64,000 nucleotides of DNA from Amylostereum areolatum (lineage: Eukaryota; Basidiomycota; Agaricomycetes; Russulales; Stereaceae). The stretch is taken from contig SAXG01000041.1 in the NCBI GenBank assembly GCA_012932865.1, positions 248,001 through 312,000 on the forward strand. The letters are read 5' to 3'. How positions within the stretch are numbered: position 1 is the first letter of the stretch; every line of letters starts with the position of its first letter. Shown piece after piece: positions 1-12,030 of this stretch. The notes under the pieces are model-generated. The model was not told where the DNA came from. It saw nothing but the letters and a program-made list of their open reading frames with translations, and ran no database searches. The translations under genes were made by a program, and so were the position numbers.

Positions 1-288
1 GCCCTCTTCGAGCTTGCGCGTCCTGCCTGGCCGCGACGGGAGGTCTCCCAGGACCGGAATCGTCAGGAGAGGAGAGTGATGAACCTGCCTGACTCCCGAT
101 TTGCGCGCCCGCTTGTCATCCCCTCTCGTTTATCATTAAAATATATTCTAAGTTACCCTAATCACCTTCTATCACTACCTTAAGGCCCCTCACCGAGTCT
201 ATAGATCGACAACTTTCAATGTAGTGAGCTCGTCTCGACCACGGAAGGGGCTCCGGCTGTTTCTTGTTGTAGGGACCGCGCCGTGTAT

Positions 289-311
289 TTATCTATCTAT
301 CTATCTATCTC
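289..311. repeat. ATCT microsatellite
   Basis: About five perfect tandem copies of the tetramer ATCT, in otherwise unremarkable non-coding sequence. Confidence 0.9.
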
Positions 312-2372
312 CTACTCGTTGACCTCTGGCGAAACGGGCGCTTGGTGAGTTCTGATCCCAGAAAACATTTGTATTCCGAACGGTGCTTCGCCGACTCCAT
401 TCCCACAGACTCCCGCTGCCAGCAATCGATCGCAATGCCAGCCTTGAGTCAAAGTCAATGGCCCTACCAGGTTCGTAGTCTGCAATACCGCGTCAAGTGG
501 AGATAAAACGAAGCACCCAGCAATGAGGCGGGGGCGTTCCGAGGAGAGTTAATAGGATAGATTGGTTCGTGCGTATAGCAGTCGCCTGAGCGGATTCAAA
601 TGAGGTGCGGCACAGCATTTGTATCCATGTCCTCTTCTTGAATTTCCCATCTCAGAACATCACAACTTTTACCAATGTATAGGGTCCACAGCATCGATAT
701 GAACTCGAGCAGCGCGGTTATCGTGTGTCACCTAGTTGCCTCGGTCGATCAACGCACTGTTCCTGTCCCGAGCGCAGAAAATGTCTTCTTGAGGCTCTTC
801 GACTCCATTTTATTGTTGTCGAGAATCCGACGCTGGTATATATCTGTCACTCTTATGATCAGACCGCGAGCTAATATCCATCTGATTGCCTATTCCTAGG
901 TGACTTCGAGTCCGCGCCGTTGGGCAATGCATAAGTAATGTCAAGTTGGCGCTTCGGTTCCGCCCTCGCTGTGCGTCACCTTCCTTCCCATTTTCACGTT
1001 TCGCTAGTGATGATCTCCGTGCACGATAACACTCAGTCGCTAGTAGGATTGCGCGGGATACCCCACAGAACGCATGTCTTCCCATATAAGGCCAACTTCG
1101 GCTGTACCACGACTCACGAATTCTCCCGCGTTGGCGCTTCAGTCCACGGTAGGTTGGTTTACACGTGGGTTTCATATTACCTAGCCATCGAATCCCCTCC
1201 TGTTTCACCCTACACCAACGTCCGGGAACTGTTCAGAGACTCTTGACGAGGGTTCCGATGGCTTACCGTGTTCCCTCGAGGCGGTGGTGATTCATTCTAG
1301 CGATAGCTTCCTTGAATACGAAGGTCAAGAAATAGGGCAGTGACATCTACGGCACGCCGCACGCACTGAGGAAGAGGTCCCGGTGCCATCTATACCGAAA
1401 GGTATGTCCAGCGTCTTGTTTGTGCCGTTTCCATAATCTTCATCGTTATTAACACACTAGCATAGACCCATGCATTGCACTCATTCAAGTAGCAAGGCTG
1501 TGGTGATTGTATTCAAATAAGCAACAAATAAGCATAACTAAGTACTAAGCATGAAGTGTAGAAGATTCAACTCGCAGTCCGATAGTAGGAAAACTGTAGC
1601 CGGGATGCCTAGAGGGGTTTGTGACGGTCCCAAATGCTCTCGCTCGTGTCGGGCTCTCTTGGCAATCTGCCATTTCGATAGCAGAGTGGGTTGTTCTGTT
1701 CCTTGAGGGTTCAGAGCTGGAGTCCTTGGGGGCGTAGGAAGCAAGTCGCTGAGGGCCGAGTAGGCCTGCGAATATGCAATGTCGATGAGGACATATCACC
1801 TGTGATATGGATAACAAAAGGATCAGTAAAGCCTTTACTATCACATTGATTGATACTGTATGCACGTACCATCTATGAAAGCTCCGTTCGAGGCTTGCTG
1901 GTTGGTTGGGTTCTTGCATTATCGTGTCGCCTGTCGTTGATTCGGACGTGGACGACACAATACAATGCTGTTGCGGACCTTCAGGATCCTGAGGATGTCG
2001 TTGTGCTCGCACTCAAGACCGGCGGTGGCCAATGGCGTCAGCCGAGGAAAGCTGTAGACAACAATATAGTAAGCAAGGACATTGATCAGTTTGTTAAGGT
2101 CAGTCATACCTGGACGGCCGTGTTCTCGTTCGCTTGCGAGGAGGTTGAATGGGCACTGTTTCTGGGGGCTGCATCTTGGACGGAATCAGTGGACCTGCGT
2201 TCCTGCTCGGTGCACCATCCCAATGGCCAGCCAATGTCACCCCCAACTCGCATAGATTCTTCTGCACAAATAGTACATGTCAGTTCGTCTCGCAAGAGAG
2301 AAAGAAAATGCGCACATGATCCAGATGAATGCACCGAGATGCACTGGATGCAGATGACAGGGTGTGCTGTAC

Positions 2373-2401
2373 TGTGTCGTGTCGGGTCGTGTCGTGTCGT
2401 A
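2373..2401. repeat. GTGTC pentamer repeat
   Basis: Imperfect tandem copies of the pentamer GTGTC/GTCGT on the plus strand, in non-coding sequence. Confidence 0.75.
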
Positions 2402-2775
2402 CATCACTCGAGCTCGGGACCACCACGCCTCATCCGAGCACCGAGGAAATTTCCCGAAAAATCTCTAGATATATAAATAAATCCAATCAGGGGGGGTGGG
2501 AGCGACGCGGTCATCGTGACCGAAGCGACAAAACACGTCCGTGTTGCTGCACAAACATTGCTTTGGAGGAAAATTGATTTGAATTTGTTTTCTGATATAC
2601 AAAGTAAAAGGTATAAGTAGGGCTGTGCCATGGAGGCTACTTTGACGCTAACGGCGGTGCGTAGAGGTGCCATAGAGAGTGGGAAGGTATGACGGTGGCC
2701 AAGTACGTGGTGGAGGTCAAGACGAAGAGCGACGCGGCGACCCGGCCGACGCGCAAGCCTAGGATGACGCAAGCA

Positions 2776-2893
2776 GCCACGTGCATTTGTCAACGCGACC
2801 TGTCACGTGTCGCGTTACGATGACGTGGCTGTTGTCCCACAACCAATCAGAAAGCTCACTTGTCTCGCGGTTTGTGTCGTGACGTGACGCAGC
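2776..2893. promoter_or_regulatory. CACGTG / TGACGT / CCAAT cluster
   Basis: Within about 120 bp there are two CACGTG E-box cores (near 2779 and 2804), two TGACGTG CRE/ATF-like sites (2821 and 2880) and one CCAATCAG box (near 2843). Such a cluster is typical of a regulated fungal promoter bound by bZIP, bHLH and CCAAT-binding factors. A start-to-stop frame of 54 codons follows at 3034-3198, but it is short and resembles nothing I know. The nearest convincing gene starts at 3452 and has its own TATA-like box, so which transcript this cluster serves is unclear. Confidence 0.45.
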
Positions 2894-3360
2894 GCTCCAC
2901 CGCGTCTCTCTTTGTATTAAAGGATGGTGTATGCATCTTTCTCTCGCAACCTCACAGTCGTCACGATACATCACATTTCCAACGAGGAGCGACGCCTTAT
3001 CGTCGCTGACTGCTGAGCGCTGAGCTGCTGAAGATGGGCCACGGAGCTTGCGCCGGATGTAGTGGAACTCGCTGGTTTTGGAAGGGACTCAGTGAAGCCG
3101 GCAGTTTCCAGCTATCCGGGCTAGTACGACGCCTTCGACAAGTTCGTCGCCCTCATTTTGACACGGTTATTTCCCATTCCCTGGGGTGCATTCCGTGACG
3201 ATACCGTTTCTCCAACTCAAATATCTGGTCTTTCATGGTTCCGACATGTCGACAGGCCGGCCACGACCTTCAATTAAAGCTCCTGGCGCGGACGGAGTGC
3301 GATTAACTATACGTTGCCCTCATCATGTGATCAGGATCCATCGTCAACCTCCGCGGGCAG

Positions 3361-3370
3361 GTATAAGTAG
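3361..3370 (+). promoter_or_regulatory. TATA-like box of the 3452 gene
   Basis: GTATAAGTAG lies about 85 nt upstream of the ATG at 3452, a usual place for a TATA element in this type of genome. Confidence 0.55.
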
Positions 3371-3451
3371 TTCGACACGGTACCACTATGCAGTCTCAGC
3401 GCCTTCCCCCACTCTCTTCGTCGCTCATACACACCTTCGTTTTCCAGCTCT

Positions 3452-5560
3452 ATGGATCGCAGCATCGTCGAGGAGCTCACTGGGAGCAAAAATCCAGCAC
3501 AGGAGCTCGAGGGATTCCCTGCAACGGAGCTCTCCAAGGTGCTGCTATACCATGCCGGTTTCGAAGCCGTTAAACGCAAGCACAACCAGCGAATCGTCTA
3601 CCAGATGGTCGAAGGCTCGCGGGACCTCTACTACGAGATCAATACAGTCATTGACAACGTCAACAAGCTCGACGACCAACAAGAGGAGGAGGATTACTGC
3701 AAGATGTTCAATGATTATCAAGGCGCACTTGCAACATTGGAGGCGTACGTCGTTACGATGCTTCGTCGGTTCTATATGTCTAGGTTTATCTAATGATTTT
3801 TAGACTGCTGTTTGATCTCGTGGACCCCTCTTACGACGAGATGGATCACGAGTCCGGGAACCTCAAGAGCTTGCTGTTAGCTGTGGAAATGCAACAGACA
3901 ACGATAATCAAATGGCAGACGTCTGTCGAAAATCTCCATTTCGCCTCCAGAGAGAAGTTCATCTCCGATTTCCGAAAGAAGTTATCTCTCGCTATCATGC
4001 GCGAGGCGACGTCCGCCTTGTGCGTTGTGGAAATGGAAATCGAAGATCTGGAGGTTCACTTCCAGGGCCGGCAAGTCTCTCTCGCATCGTTCCGCGATCA
4101 AGTAGTTACTCAGCCATTTCGCATCAGACCCAGTGAGGCGAAGTACAAAGAGGCGACAATGCGACTCCGTGAATTGCGCTCTAAACTTCACAGGGCCACT
4201 GAAGTAAAGTGCAAACATGTCGCTTCGTCGTTATTCTCTAATGTTCTTTCTCCAGGCAGTGAAGCGATGGGCTAAAAAAGTCGTCCACTTCATAGGAGGA
4301 TTAGGAAGAAAAATTGCGAAACACAAGGACTCACAGGAAGAGAAAGAGGCGGAGCAATATACATCCGTCGCTACATGGACGACTATAACGAAGTGAGCAT
4401 CCTCACCCTGACGAAATGACCTTCTGAATTTTAATCCGTCCACGCTCTAGCATTCTGATCATACTTGTGAACGCCACGGACATTGCCGATGAAAAGATCG
4501 CATTGGAGAGAATGGGGAGCGTAGACAAGGGATTGTCGGACGCCTTCGTGGTAATATCATCTTTATTTGCTAGTCGAGAATGGTACGGCTAACTGCACGA
4601 TCGTCTTTCGCATGTAGAGCAAATCCGAGCTTCCGATATTCTCGAAGCTAGTGAAACTCGTTGCCCGCGTCCGTTGGCCTTATTACTCCCGTTCTGTCGC
4701 TCTTGTCAGATTATGCTGCTCCCTCGGCGACCGCTACAAGAAGTCTGACAGATATCAGAAGGAGGGGATGGACGACTTATTCAATGCGTACGCGCCTCTT
4801 TCCCTGGAGCAGATTCTGTCTTTACAATCAAATTTTCCTTCAGCGCAGTACAGAAATCTATCAATGCCGTCAACGAGGCCGTCAAGTTCTACGATGCTGT
4901 CGACTTTGCCTCCCTACACAGCCACCAGGGTTCCCCCGTTGGAGAGGCGTTTGTGCAGGCTCACAATGCGATACAAACCTGCTACGAGCGGATTGGGGTA
5001 TGTTTCATCTATCTTTTGCGCAACTATCATCCAGATTAATGGTGCCGAAAGGCTGCGGCTGTGTGGGAGACACAAAAGAAAACGACTCTGAAGGACGCTG
5101 ACGCAAAGGACGAAGAGCGGTTGAAGAACTACATAGCGAAGCTGCAGGTGCGTTGCTGCGAATCGATCATTGACATCACTCTTTGCTGACGTTTTTGTGT
5201 TTGTAGCCACAAGTCGGCACAGTCCAGGAGAAGCTTGTCGACGTCACAGTCGATGTCCACGAGGGCTCGGCCTCTGGATCTGTCATCAAAAACTTTACGG
5301 GTACGGCTTGCCTTCGCGCCCCATTGTCAGCCCGCTCACGTCTGCACCGCATAGTCCGTGTCCCCCGTGGTACGCGCTTGGGGGCCATTCACTGGAGCGC
5401 GTGTCACACGCACTTGCATTCGGACGAGCAGCAGGTCGCGGAACGGGTGCACGCCGTTTCCTGCTTCTACATGGGGACTACTAGGTACTCCATGAAATGC
5501 GTTGTGGAGGATCTGGGCGGCGATTTGGACGAGTACAAGCTACAAATAATTTTGCAGTAG
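3452..5560 (+). CDS. Orphan nine-exon protein, helical with a beta C-terminus (549 aa)
   Basis: I do not recognise the family. Exons that keep one frame are 3452-3744, 3804-4203, 4256-4392, 4451-4550, 4618-4787, 4844-4997, 5052-5147, 5207-5300 and 5355-5560. All eight introns are GT-AG and about 45-70 nt long, and the summed length is exactly 550 codons. The first 400 or so residues look almost entirely helical, with alternating charged and leucine-rich heptads. A basic stretch lies at the start of exon 3. The last two exons switch to short beta-like segments ending in LQIILQ. There is no signal peptide and no clear membrane helix. The start was chosen because it is the first ATG after the TATA-like box at 3361. 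The boundary of exon 6 was placed at the upstream AG because only that keeps the evident helical frame. The protein is probably cytosolic; its function is unknown. Confidence 0.7.
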
Positions 5561-6633
5561 TTAGTGCGACGTCTGCGACATACGGCGGCGCGGCGCTGTA
5601 TTCCTCGGGCTGGCCCGAGTGCTCAAGTTCTTCATGTATCTTGTTCGTTTCGAATTTCTTGAATACGCACCGTAGTTATCTGTGTTTGTCCTGTTTTCCT
5701 TGTCGTGCATAATTCAACGCCTGCGATTGAACTGGCCATAGTCGGTGCGCGGTGAGGCCTGGTGAGGCCGGTGCTTTTCATCATCTTACTGACTACCGTC
5801 GAAGCCATACCACGAGCAGCTTAATGTTTATTGCAACTGTATGTAGTGCACGGCCGGACACAGATTCCAGAACACGCCCAGTATCACAAAAAAAGCCTAG
5901 GTGAAAGAGCACTCACGAGTCACGATACGACTCTGTCCAAGCGTCCCATTGATAATGACATTATCGTCAAAGCTCGAGCCCCTTCAAAAGGAATTGAGGG
6001 TCCGGTGCAGGTGCAGGTTTCAGGAAGGGCGTATAGCGGTAGCTAGGCTTGCGGGGAGCACGAGCTGAGGAGCCTATGTGCGAATACGCACATTGCGGGA
6101 AGCAACGACATTATATCCGGAAAACAAGAATCCTCCCTGAGAGTAGGAGATGGATCAATGTCAGTCGGTAGGAGAATACGACCTCGAGGAAGACGGGGGG
6201 ACCGGTGAAAAGTCAAGAGAAGACGAACCATTACCAAGCAGCCATTCCATTAACGAAAGACTCAAGGAACAGCGAGGAACGTATCCCAACTTCCCACACG
6301 TCCTTCGTTTAGGCTCCATCATGTGGTATTCACGCTGTACAATTTTGCGGCTGACATGAGAAGTGGGAGAGTGCAATGGCGATGAAGGTGTACAATTGAC
6401 AATGGATGCGGTGGGGCCCGCGCGGCGTGTTTGCAACTTGAAAGAGGAGAGCGAGAAGTCGATCGGCAATGAGCGTGGAAATGCATTACGTAATAGAGTA
6501 TATGAGAATATGCTTCTCCGAAGGACTCCATCTTCTAAGTAAGACTTCCGCTTTCCGTTGCGTGTCAAGAAGACTCGTTCATTCGCAGTGTATATACTCT
6601 TCCGTACAGCCCAGGTCGCGCTCAACGCTGAGA
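5561..6633. other. Intergenic region
   Basis: Holds the 3' flank of the orphan gene and the promoter of the F-box gene. No coding signal was seen on either strand. Confidence 0.6.
6590..6597 (+). promoter_or_regulatory. TATA-like box of the F-box gene
   Basis: GTATATACTC ends about 35-40 nt upstream of the ATG at 6634. The spacing implies a very short 5' leader. Confidence 0.45.
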
Positions 6634-8668
6634 ATGGCGAACGGTTCAAGGTCAGATTGCTCATCCCTTTCCCTCTCGCCTATGTAAGTACTGAAATTCC
6701 GAATGCAGCGTTGCTCGCGATCACTGGTCAAATGCCGTCCAACCACGACTTGCATTCCTCGACGACATCCTGGATTCTCAAAGATCCCAGCAGCGTGTTT
6801 CAAATGGCGCACAGAATGCCGTAGACGACGAACTCGCTGCTCTGGACGCTGGCGCGTCTCACATCCGCTTTCGTCGAAACAGCCTGGTGCCCGTTTGCCG
6901 CATCCCCCCAGAGATCCTCGCGGTCATTTTCGAGCTATACATCCTGCAATTCCAGCTTGATATCACACATGTGCATCGAGACCCGGGGTCACCCAGAACC
7001 CTCGCCAACAGCAATATCGCGTGGGTCGTGTCGCTCACGCACGTTTGCCGACACTGGCGGAATGTCGCGTTAGGTTCCCCCACGCTGTGGAATCGCGTAG
7101 ACGTTAGCACCGGCCTCGAGTGGTGGACGGAAATGGTCTCCAGATCGGGTACAGTGCCTACAACTCTGGATGCGTCGGACTACGCGTCATGCGATTCGTA
7201 TCGGTTCAGGTCTGGCCCTCCCCGCGACAAGTCAGGATGCGTGCTCAAGCGTTTACACAAAGCCCGCGTGTTCCCAACCCACATCCATCGCACGATGGAT
7301 CTCCACATTTCCGGATGCGTTGCCAATGTGAAGGCGACAGTCGCGACCCTCGCCACCACTCCGGCCCCCGCCCTTCAAGCGTTGACCCTACGCCCTTCTC
7401 CTCGTCCAGGTAGCGGTGGATTCTTTCCTAAACCAAAGGGAAAATACACCATGATTTCCGAAACGCTGTTCTCTGGCGTCGCCCCCAGCTTACGCCGCAT
7501 CTCATTCGAGAATTGCTACCTGCCCTGGACGTCCCCCCTTCTCAAAAACCTGACGTATCTGAAGATGAACTCAACCAATCATGACCGTGGCGCTCACACG
7601 GGATCGTTCGTGGATCTCCTAGACGCGCTCCAAACCATGTCGGGCCTCGAAACGCTCATCCTCCTTCAAATCCTTCCTCGCGACCACCGTGACTGCACGC
7701 CGGCCGACCGACCGGTTTGCAATCTCCCCGCGCTGGAGAAGATTCACGTCGCCGATATTGCAGGCGCCTGCGTGGCGCTGCTGTCTCACATCAACATACC
7801 ATCGTGCGTTGACTTTGATGTTGACTGCACTTGGTGCGACGGGGACGGCGAATATTGTTGTCTCGTGCTGCCATTCCTCTCTGCTGCCATTCGCCGGGTT
7901 CAATCATCCGGGAAAATCATCCGCTCCCTCTCTATTCAGCGCATACACGAAGGCCTCCTCGCGACATTGTACGAAAAGGACTACGAACTGGACTCGCATC
8001 ACCACAAAACAAAGCCCATGGTCAGGATTGTCTTCGACGAATCAGCAATGCCCGATAACCACGCGGAGTCGGAAGATATAATTGAAAAAGCGATCGGGCT
8101 CTTCGCCGTCGACACGCTCACGACGCTTGACTTCGATGGCTGGGACTGGGTGGAAGAACAGTGGCATCTGTTCGACCGCGCCACGGAGGTCTTTCACATA
8201 CACACCAACAACGCTACGGGCGAAACGATCGTACCTTTGCTGGGAAGGCCGTATGACTCAGACGCCAGTTCACACCAGCGTATATTCCCCCATCTGCGGA
8301 CGCTTTCGTTGGAATCCGTGAATCTCACACAGATCGTACCCGAGGGCGAGGAAGATTTGGGAACAATCTTGGCGCGAAACCTCGATGACCGCGTCGACGT
8401 CATGGAAAAACTCGTTCTTCGCGAGTGTGAGCTATCGACGGAGGCGCATGTGGCGTTGGAGCGCGTCATCATTCTCGACTGGGAGCCGTATATCCCAACA
8501 CCCACTCATATGGGTATGAGCGAGGAAGACGAAGACGAAGACGAATCGGACGAAGACGAAGACGAAGACGAAGATGATGACATCGAGACGATAGCCACAG
8601 AAGATGAAGAAGAGGTGGAAGATAGTGATGAGGACGACTTGCCTGCAGCTACGGACGACGTCGAGTAG
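6634..8668 (+). CDS. F-box protein with acidic C-terminal tail (658 aa)
   Basis: Likely substrate-recognition subunit of an SCF ubiquitin ligase. Exon 1 is only 17 nt (6634-6650). A 58-nt intron (6651-6708) joins it in phase to exon 2 (6709-8668), giving 659 codons including stop. After about 45 residues of helical lead, the F-box runs from about residue 66 to 125: RIPPEIL, then VSLTHVCRHWRNVALGSPTLW, the layout found in hundreds of Agaricomycete F-box proteins that present phospho-Skp1 adaptors with variable targets. The middle resembles leucine-rich-repeat-like beta/alpha sequence (several LETLILL, LRTLSLESV type strings), as is usual for the family. The last 50 residues (about 610-658) are almost only Asp and Glu. 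An in-frame GTG at 6887 is not the start, because the frame continues upstream to the ATG of exon 1. Target unknown. Confidence 0.85.
8519..8665 (+). repeat. GAC-GAA low-complexity run coding the acidic tail
   Basis: Imperfect GACGAA hexamer repeats inside the F-box gene encode an Asp/Glu tail interrupted once by a short TIAT segment. A hexamer array like this can expand or shrink without changing frame. Confidence 0.85.
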
Positions 8669-9026
8669 ACCGGGGAAGTCTCGACAATGTGCTCGCGATA
8701 CGTGACGATGTAAACTGGAACCTGAATTGAATGACCATCGATTCCACGTGACGGAGCTGACTAGGTATACACCGGTTCCACATCCTTCGCAACGCCACTA
8801 AGTACAGTATCCTCCAACGTTTCATTTATATCTCCTCTCCCAAAAGCATGACATCGCCGTCGAAAGCCGTCGAACCCACGAAGTCGTTCGAATTGCTCAT
8901 CCACCCGGCGATTGGTCATATGTACGCCGGGGCGCGTGAACCTAGTCCCTGGGCCGTCTGTCGATATATAACCCTCGACTCGACTACCACTTGTCATCTT
9001 TCATCTCCCCCCGACTGACGCTCGAC
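8669..9026. promoter_or_regulatory. Intergenic region with TATA box at 8963-8971
   Basis: Short spacer between two genes transcribed in the same direction. CGATATATAA lies about 60 nt before the ATG at 9027 and is the likely TATA element of the dehydrogenase gene. Confidence 0.5.
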
Positions 9027-10482
9027 ATGACCCCGGCACTCCCCAAGACGATCAAAGCACTCAAGACTCTGGACAGGAAGCTCTCCATCGTTGACATCCC
9101 CTTCGCCGAGAGAGACGACATCAAAAACCTCCGTCCCGATGACATCATCGTTCGTATCCTCGTCGCCCTACAGCCGCGTCCAAGTTTTCTCATCCATCTA
9201 TAGACCAGGACCCTCGCTGTTGGCCTGAACCCAACCGATTGGAAGCGTACGTCCACCCGCACACCTTCCCCGCGGACACCTACCTAATCTCAATCTGATC
9301 TGCAGACGCCATCGGCCCCTGGAACCCCCCGGGCGCGTTCAACGTTACTGGCTGCGACTCGGTCGGGGAGGTCGTCGCCGTGGGCTCCGCCGTCACGCAC
9401 ATCAAGGTTGGCGATCGTATCGCCGGGTTCGTCTACGGCGCCAGCAACGCGACGAACGGCGCGTACGCCGAATACGTGAGGCAGAACAAGAACGTCTGCT
9501 TCGTCCTTCCGGAGAGCATGAGCAACGAAGAGGCCGCCGCCTTCCCCGTGCGTGTTTTATCTCCCCCTTTTCGCACCATCTGACCCTCGCTCGTGGATCG
9601 CAGATTCCACACCTCACTTCTCTGCAGGCACTCTATCTCCGTCTACACCTTTCCCCGCCCTCCGCACCCACCGCCTCCCCGCGCACCATCCTCATTTGGG
9701 GTGGCGCGACGGCGGTTGGCCACCATGCCGTGCAGCTCGCGAAGCTGTCTGGGTACACCGTGTTTACGACGGCCTCGCCCGCGAACCACGCCGCCCTACG
9801 CGCACTCGGTGCGGATGCTGTGTTTGACTACAAGGACCCGCGCGTCGTCGAGAAGATCCGGGAGGCTGCGGGCGCGGAGGGAGTATTTGCTGCGTTCGAC
9901 ACTCCGTCCGAAGCGGGGAGCACTGACCAGAGCATTGGTACGTTCATTTTGATTGTGCTGTTTCCACTCTCGAGGCTGATGACGGGCGACTTTCTGTAGA
10001 CAGCATCGGCGCGCAAGGCGGGCGCGTGATCACGCTCTTACCGCCATCTGACGCGTCCAAGACGCGCCGCGCCGACGTCTCCGTCGAGTTCACCCTCGGA
10101 TACACGTTGCTCGGCTATGCGGTGCGCCTCCGTCTCTCTTTGCAGTATGCTCTTCGGGTGGCTGACCTACTGATGACCAGATCACGTTCGCGGGCACACT
10201 CTCGTACCCCGCGATGCCGGAGGACAACATCGCGGCGGGCGCGTGGATGGCGAACGAGCTGCCCGCCCTGCTCGATGGGTGGGACACGACGAAGGGCGGG
10301 AGCCCGAAGCTCAAGGCGCCCAAGTTGCGTGTCCTTGAGGGCGGGTTGGACAGTGCGTGATGTCTCTCCCCTTTGTTGAAAAAAGGCTGATGATTGGACT
10401 GGGCGTAGGGATACACGAAGGGCTCGAAATTATGCAGAAGGGTGACTACAAAGCCGAGAAGTTGGTGTATAAATTGGCGTAG
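9027..10482 (+). CDS. Medium-chain dehydrogenase, quinone/enoyl reductase type (369 aa)
   Basis: A zinc-independent-looking member of the MDR (zinc-binding alcohol dehydrogenase-like) superfamily, of the ToxD/trans-enoyl-reductase branch that reduces C=C or quinone bonds with NADPH. Seven exons keep phase: 9027-9149, 9204-9246, 9306-9547, 9604-9937, 10000-10121, 10181-10352 and 10409-10482, totalling 370 codons. The GroES-like N-terminal half contains the family strings LNPTDWK and GCDSVGEVVAVG. The Rossmann nucleotide-binding glycine motif GGATAVG is at about residues 169-175, followed by the usual LAKLSGYTVFTTAS strand and the LGADAVFDYKDP loop. The classic zinc-ligand Cys/His set of true alcohol dehydrogenases is not seen. 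No biosynthetic cluster is visible next door, so a stand-alone detoxification or secondary-metabolism role cannot be decided. The protein is probably cytosolic. Confidence 0.88.
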
Positions 10483-12030
10483 GGATAAAGCCGGAAGAAG
10501 TAAAGATTGCGGTCCGACTGGTGGGTTTGTACGAATAGTTGGGGTTGATACTTGTGCAACACTGTATTCTGAGAAATCGAGTGCGTGAGATGGTGTTAGA
10601 AGTTAGAACGTTAGAACTTGGTTAGAACTTGTTACTTGCAAGTCTGGACCGACGTAGGAGTCTGCCGTGTTGAGTCAGCAATGATCTGAAACTTATCCCA
10701 GTCGTCGGCGTCTAATCGAGTGACCCTCTCTCCGCCCTGCCGCATCTTGTCCTTCCTCGTCGTTGTCTCGTCTTGTCTCGCCTCCCGCATGACCATCCCT
10801 AGGACAAGCACGAGAGTGCCGCAGGCATCCCTCTCTCTCCTCTTCCATCAAATGCTACCGCAACTTTATCGACTCACGCACTAGGGTGGGGCGGGGCGTT
10901 GCGGGTGAGGTAACGGGTTAAGGGAGGATTTGCGTATGTGGTCTTCCATGTCACTGGTAGCGTATCTACAGTAGGCTGAATTATACACATCTTGCTGATT
11001 CTGTACTAACTCGCCCTAGTACCTGCACTAGCATACCCCGGTCGAATTTCACTCGCGAAGGCGAGAATCTGTTCTGTTATTCACGGTCCTATACGCAGAA
11101 GTGAGTTTCGACTTAATCGACCTTCGATGCTGTGAGTAACCCAAACCCCCCTACTAGTGGATCGCAAGAGAGAACGTCCGCTGGCTTGACGGTCTATAGG
11201 TAGTTTACGTTCCGGCTGCTCGACCTTCGGATCTAACTGTGGACCACGTATAGTTGCAAGAACACGACGACCCTTCAACTATACCCTAAACCCAAACCTT
11301 GGTGCAAGACGCGTCCCCGACATTGCCCCTTCCATACATGTCCACCTTCATCCGACGCCCACACCGTCGTCCGCCAAGTTGTCGTGACAATGCGATTCCT
11401 CCACAGAGGACTCTCAAACATTTTCGGAGAATCGTCGCGTTGGAAGGATGGGTCGTTCTAAAAAAAGTACGCCACGCTCTTCCAATCTGTGCCGAATAAT
11501 TTGATTGACGAGTGCATTTTCAGTATTTTTCACCCGGCCAGTACGACAACGACGCTGGCACACACATGTGCCCAAGGCAATTTTTGCTCGTCTATCTCTG
11601 CTCGCCGCCCTTGCCCTGACGACCAACGTTATCTCGTCGTGGTCTACACAATCAAGGTCGGCGAAAGCCTTGGAGGTGCGGACGACTAGATGCGCTGACG
11701 TCATACCCAAGGTGGGTTTTTGTTCCCTGACCACGTTAAACCACGACTGACCCTTCGGCCGTCCAGCTAGACAACGAGAACAATCCTCCGCTCGTTATGC
11801 CCAAATATCAAGCCGCTCACCCGACGTTTGTTCCACGGTTTCGCCCCGGGAGTACGAAATGTCGTAACCCTAACCCTAGCCCTAGCTGGTTTGGGATGAG
11901 AGCTGGGGCTGACGTTATAGAAGGAATTGATGTACGGAAAGGTGCTCGGAGAAGGAAGATCTAGCAAGGTGAAATAGGGTGCGAACTCAGCGGCAATATG
12001 CATGTAGTATGTTACAAAATCGCATACTGT
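10483..12030. other. Intergenic region with R-like repeat at its right end
   Basis: 10483-11250 shows nothing recognisable. From about 11280 to 11900 the sequence resembles the R repeat found further right: several intron-like CT-rich tracts ending in AG, and a telomere-like tract at 11865. It lies immediately downstream of the 7-TM gene A1, the same relative place as the other R copies. Confidence 0.45.
11865..11885 (-). repeat. Telomere-like tract, (CCCTAA)2 plus variant
   Basis: TAACCCTAACCCTAGCCCTAG. Exact CCCTAACCCTA in the C-strand orientation; one of nine similar tracts in this window. Confidence 0.85.

Larger units (their letters stand above)
1..2760. other. Stretch without a supportable gene
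   Basis: No reading frame here shows a recognisable domain or a convincing exon chain. On the minus strand between about 2330 and 1540 there are short open blocks separated by possible splice sites, which could be the remains of a gene, but the frames do not connect into a protein I can defend. Two small simple repeats are listed separately. Confidence 0.5.
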